A DNA stretch of 6,002 bases from CAYIVF01 sp964366875 (lineage in GTDB: Bacteria > Patescibacteriota > Minisyncoccia > Minisyncoccales > Staskawiczbacteraceae): contig CAYIVF010000029.1 of NCBI GenBank assembly GCA_964366875.1, positions 1 through 6,002 of the forward strand. Direction: 5' to 3'. Shown here one piece after another: positions 3,787 to 6,002 of the stretch. The notes under the pieces were generated by a model. That model was given only the letters and a program-made list of their open reading frames with translations, made no database searches and had not been told where the DNA came from. The translations under genes were made by a program, and so were the position numbers. The stretch's first letter is position 1, and each line of letters begins with the position of its first letter.

Positions 3787-4971
3787 ATGGACGATAATTT
3801 TGAAAGACAGCTTTTGTATGATTTATTCCAGGCATATTACGACGCTAGAAAACACAAAAGAAGCACAATAAATGCGCTAAAATTTGAAATAGATTATGAA
3901 ACAAAACTTTTTAAACTTTACGAAGAATTGAAAAACGAAAGTTATAAAATTGGGCCAAGCATTTGTTTTATTTCTTTTAAGCCCGTGAAAAGGGAAGTTT
4001 TTGCCGCAGATTTTCGCGACAGAATTGCGCACCATTTAATTTATAACTACATCAGCCCTGTTTTTGAGAAATTATTTATAAACGACGCTTACAATTGCCG
4101 CATTGGCAAAGGAACTTCTTACGGAATAAAACGACTGGACCATTTTATCCGTTCCTGCTCTGAAAATTATAAAAAAGATTGTTATATTTTAAAATTAGAT
4201 ATTAAAGGATATTTTATGGCGATAGACAAGCGCGTCTTATATAAAAAAATTGAAAAAACCCTCCTGTCATTCCCGCAAAAGCGGGAATCCAGTATTTTTG
4301 ACAGAGATTTTATTTTACGCCTCGTCAAAAGAGTTATATTTAACGACCCTACAAAAAATTGCCGCATAAAAGGAAAAAAAGAAAATTGGCAAGGATTGCC
4401 CAAATCAAAAAGTTTATTTTGCGCCGGAGAAAATAAAGGTTTGCCAATTGGAAATTTAACTTCACAACTTTTTGCAAATATTTATTTAAACGATTTTGAC
4501 CATTTTATAAAACATAAGCTTAGCTGTAAATATTATGGCAGATATGTGGACGATATTGTGATTGTTCATCGGGACAAGCAATATATTAAATCGTTAATTC
4601 CTGCCATAAGAAAATATTTAAAAAATAACTTGTCTATTGAATTGCATCCTAAAAAAATATATCTCCAGCATTTTTCTAAAGGAGCGTCTTTTTTAGGATC
4701 AGTTATAAAACCGTATAGAATTTATATTAAAAACAGAGTAAAGGGTAATTTTTACAAAAAAATTATATTTTGGAACAATCTATTTCGTCATTGCGAGGAG
4801 TCGCAACAACGAAGCAATCTTTTCTTGGCAAGCGTAAATTCATATTTGGGCATGTTAAAACAGTTTAATACTTATAATTTAAGAAAAGTAATTTGTGAAA
4901 AAGGTCTGGGGGGGGGGCTTAAAAGCATCGGCGTTTCGAAGGATTACACTAAAATAATTTTGAATAAGTAA
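3787..4971 (+). CDS. DGR reverse transcriptase
   Basis: This 394-aa RT copies TR RNA into adenine-mutated cDNA in complex with Avd. Motifs from the ATG at 3787: RDRIAHHLIYNYI and YNCRIGKGTSYGI in the fingers; motif A LKLDIKGYFMAID with catalytic D138; motif B GLPIGNLTSQ (218-227), the DGR-type form; YVDD (253-256) with the two remaining catalytic aspartates; then ELHPKK, FLGSVI and a thumb segment NSYLGMLKQFN. Length and order fit DGR RTs. The frame is open from ATG 3718 (23 more residues), but that start lies inside the folded spacer, and homologous N-termini begin near FERQLLYDLFQAYYDARK, so 3787 is preferred. Upstream ribosome binding signals are weak. Two palindromic repeats sit in frame: family A at residues about 160-169, between motifs A and B, and family B at about 334-345, before the thumb segment. 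Neither hits a catalytic motif. A G10 tract lies near the C-terminus. Confidence 0.95.
   Translation: MDDNFERQLLYDLFQAYYDARKHKRSTINALKFEIDYETKLFKLYEELKNESYKIGPSICFISFKPVKREVFAADFRDRIAHHLIYNYISPVFEKLFINDAYNCRIGKGTSYGIKRLDHFIRSCSENYKKDCYILKLDIKGYFMAIDKRVLYKKIEKTLLSFPQKRESSIFDRDFILRLVKRVIFNDPTKNCRIKGKKENWQGLPKSKSLFCAGENKGLPIGNLTSQLFANIYLNDFDHFIKHKLSCKYYGRYVDDIVIVHRDKQYIKSLIPAIRKYLKNNLSIELHPKKIYLQHFSKGASFLGSVIKPYRIYIKNRVKGNFYKKIIFWNNLFRHCEESQQRSNLFLASVNSYLGMLKQFNTYNLRKVICEKGLGGGLKSIGVSKDYTKIILNK
4264..4292 (+). repeat. Palindromic interspersed repeat, family A, copy 3 (in frame in RT)
   Basis: CTGTCATTCCCGC begins the element and GCGGGAATCCAG ends it. The stem ATTCCCGC (4269-4276) / GCGGGAAT (4281-4288) is a perfect 8-bp palindrome around AAAA. 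It codes LSFPQKRESS, adding about ten residues between motif A and motif B of the RT, a place where loop length varies in the family. It is read in a different frame from the related copy in the target gene. Confidence 0.8.
4786..4820 (+). repeat. Palindromic interspersed repeat, family B, copy 2 (in frame in RT)
   Basis: The segment starts CGTCATTGCGAGGAG and ends GAAGCAATCT. The first 15 bases equal those of the copy in the target gene at 1713. It codes RHCEESQQRSNL directly before the conserved NSYLGMLKQF thumb region. The peptide resembles the RHCEERSDEAI-type products seen when such repeats lie in coding DNA of many bacteria. The RT frame stays open, so the insertion appears tolerated. 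Confidence 0.8.
4908..4917 (+). repeat. G10 homopolymer tract in RT gene
   Basis: Ten consecutive G encode part of GLGGGLK about 20 codons before the RT stop. A one-base slip would replace the last residues and remove the stop that sits one base before the next gene. Such tracts act as contingency loci in some bacteria and are also a common place for sequencing error. Confidence 0.85.
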
Positions 4972-4972
4972 A

Positions 4973-6002
4973 ATGAAGTTAAGGAAAAATTTATTTTTTA
5001 TTGCCGCATTTTCCATTTTAATTTTGGCTGGTCTTTGTGCTTTTCCGGAAAAAGCTTTGGCTTACAACACAGAGGGTATTTTAATTTCAAACAATCTTCT
5101 TTCGGCTGCGGGAGCCTCAATAATACATAGTTTTACATACAACGCCACGGCAATTCCAAACGGCTCGGCATTGCAAATATCATTTAGCAAAGATAATATT
5201 CAATGGTATGATTCATCGGGTACAATCAATGCCACAAACACTCTTTCTGCTGGCACGCACACAATTGATTTGTCTGCCTTAAAATGGCAAACTGCTACTT
5301 TTTATTACAAAATTTTATTTACATCTGACGGCACAGACACGGCAATTTTAAAATCAATAACCTTAAATTATATTGACACATTTACCACCACAAACACCTA
5401 TAATACCACGGGAACTTTAACCTCAACTAATTTGCTTTCTGGGCAAACTATTGCAAGCATAACCTCGTTTAGCTATACCGCCACCGATATTCCAAGCGGC
5501 ACCGGATTAACATGCCAATTTAGCCAAGATAATTCTACATGGGTTAATTCGTCGGGCGCAAGCGGTTCAGACACGCTTTCTGCCGGAACAAACACGATTA
5601 GTCTGTCTACTCTTGGCTGGACCAGCGCTAACTTTTACTACAAAATGGCATTCACTTCTGACGGCACAGACACGCCGGTTTTAGATGCAGTTACGGTGAG
5701 TTTTATACCCAACACCGCCCCAACCTTAACCAGTGTTGCCGACACCCCCGACCCCATTAAAGGAGGTGAAACAATCACAATCACCCCAACTGGACAAGGC
5801 GATGCAGAAAGCGACACATTGTATTACTACTGCAATGAGAGCGGAACCCCAACCTCAGCCAACACACTCTGTTCGCAAGCTAACGCAAGCTACACAACTC
5901 CGTATTCCACAATGACCTGTACTTATGCGGTCGCCACCGGCGACGCCACAAGAACAGTCTACTGCCGAGCTTATGACGGCACCGACTACTCCACAGAACA
6001 GA
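4973..6002 (+). CDS. Secreted repeat-containing surface protein (3' end beyond window)
   Basis: An open frame of 343 codons runs off the window end. The N-terminus is a clear Sec signal peptide: MKLRK, a hydrophobic core, then EKALA with likely cleavage after A30. C22 is not in a proper lipobox. The mature part holds two homologous beta-rich repeats of about 105-112 residues (31-142 and 143-248), sharing YNTxGxLxSxNLLS, FSxDNxxW, TLSAGTxTIxLS and FYYKxxFTSDGTDT. An Ig/cadherin-like domain (249 onward) follows, starting APTLTSVADTPDPIKGGETITITPTGQGDAESD, a pattern frequent in CPR cell-surface proteins. The ATG comes one base after the RT stop, so it is probably co-transcribed and perhaps translationally coupled with RT. 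It may be a structural surface partner or, if its unseen C-terminus has a lectin-like domain, a second DGR target. The function is not known. Confidence 0.85.
   Translation, partial: MKLRKNLFFIAAFSILILAGLCAFPEKALAYNTEGILISNNLLSAAGASIIHSFTYNATAIPNGSALQISFSKDNIQWYDSSGTINATNTLSAGTHTIDLSALKWQTATFYYKILFTSDGTDTAILKSITLNYIDTFTTTNTYNTTGTLTSTNLLSGQTIASITSFSYTATDIPSGTGLTCQFSQDNSTWVNSSGASGSDTLSAGTNTISLSTLGWTSANFYYKMAFTSDGTDTPVLDAVTVSFIPNTAPTLTSVADTPDPIKGGETITITPTGQGDAESDTLYYYCNESGTPTSANTLCSQANASYTTPYSTMTCTYAVATGDATRTVYCRAYDGTDYSTEQ
5063..5716 (+). repeat. Two tandem protein repeats in the secreted protein
   Basis: Repeat 1 (5063-5398) and repeat 2 (5399-5716) encode homologous domains that begin YNTEGILISNNLLS and YNTTGTLTSTNLLS and end with the FYYK...TSDGTDT block. 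DNA similarity is strongest near the end of each unit (TCTGACGGCACAGACACG occurs in both), which suggests duplication followed by divergence, or local gene conversion. The domains look like all-beta extracellular modules; I cannot name a family. Confidence 0.75.

Larger units (their letters stand above)
2542..4971 (+). mobile_element. Diversity-generating retroelement cassette (VR-avd-TR-RT)
   Basis: The order is VR at the end of the target gene, avd, TR and RT, all on one strand within 2.4 kb. This is a standard DGR arrangement. Every core part is present and apparently intact: an adenine-diverged VR/TR pair, an Avd-like accessory protein, and an RT with its catalytic motifs. There are no transposase, integrase or phage structural genes in view, so the element looks like a resident cellular diversification system rather than a prophage part. 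DGRs move information from TR to VR and do not themselves transpose. Confidence 0.93.

Noticed and set aside
4182..4403. Minus-strand open frame inside RT
   Set aside because: It is a shadow of the RT gene and contains the typical repeat peptide SRFCGND from the family A palindrome.
5759..5769. AAAGGAGGTGA, a perfect Shine-Dalgarno word
   Set aside because: It lies inside the secreted-protein frame (IKGGE) with no suitable start codon after it.
1..6002. CRISPR array, tRNA or rRNA gene, IS element or prophage genes
   Set aside because: There are no regularly spaced repeats, no complete cloverleaf, and no transposase or integrase frames. The only repeat pair of gene scale is TR/VR.

Overview
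The window holds a complete diversity-generating retroelement (DGR) on the + strand of an AT-rich genome. It most likely comes from a Patescibacteria/CPR-type bacterium, Parcubacteria-like. The reasons are the style of the N-terminally anchored, low-complexity surface protein, the small CPR-type Avd and reverse transcriptase (RT), near-absent Shine-Dalgarno motifs, intrinsic terminators, and use of TGA as a stop. A DPANN archaeon is less likely but cannot be excluded without phylogeny.

Layout: (1) 1-262: tail of an upstream transcript with a strong intrinsic terminator (59-83), a GA microsatellite (165-181) and a second terminator-like hairpin (238-264). (2) 278-2731: the DGR target, an 817-aa membrane-anchored surface protein. 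Its Cys-rich C-terminal domain resembles the Fibrobacter succinogenes major paralogous (FISUMP, C-type-lectin/FGE-like) family and ends in the variable repeat VR (2542-2730). (3) 2798-3139: the accessory protein Avd. (4) 3140-3786: the non-coding core, with three hairpins (3172-3302), the template repeat TR (3330-3518), and a structured spacer (3545-3759) with two competing folds. (5) 3787-4971: the DGR reverse transcriptase (YVDD; GLPIGNLTSQ). (6) 4973 to the window end: an open-ended secreted repeat protein that starts 1 nt after the RT stop codon.

How it works: TR and VR align over 189 bp without gaps. They differ at 20 positions, and all 20 are adenines in TR (9 A>G, 8 A>T, 3 A>C); none of the 142 non-A positions differs. 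Thirteen AAY (Asn) codons of TR have become Tyr, Gly, Leu, Ser, Asp or His codons in VR, and two further changes are silent. By the known DGR mechanism, TR RNA is copied by RT with Avd into adenine-mutated cDNA, which replaces VR and diversifies the exposed binding face of the surface protein.

Other structure: two families of short palindromic interspersed repeats (TGTCATTCCC...GGGAATCCAG and CGTCATTGCGAGGAG...GCAATC) lie in frame inside both the target gene and the RT gene, and are read in different frames in the two genes. The TR-RT spacer contains a long inverted repeat that competes with a compact three-way junction. A G10 tract lies near the RT C-terminus.
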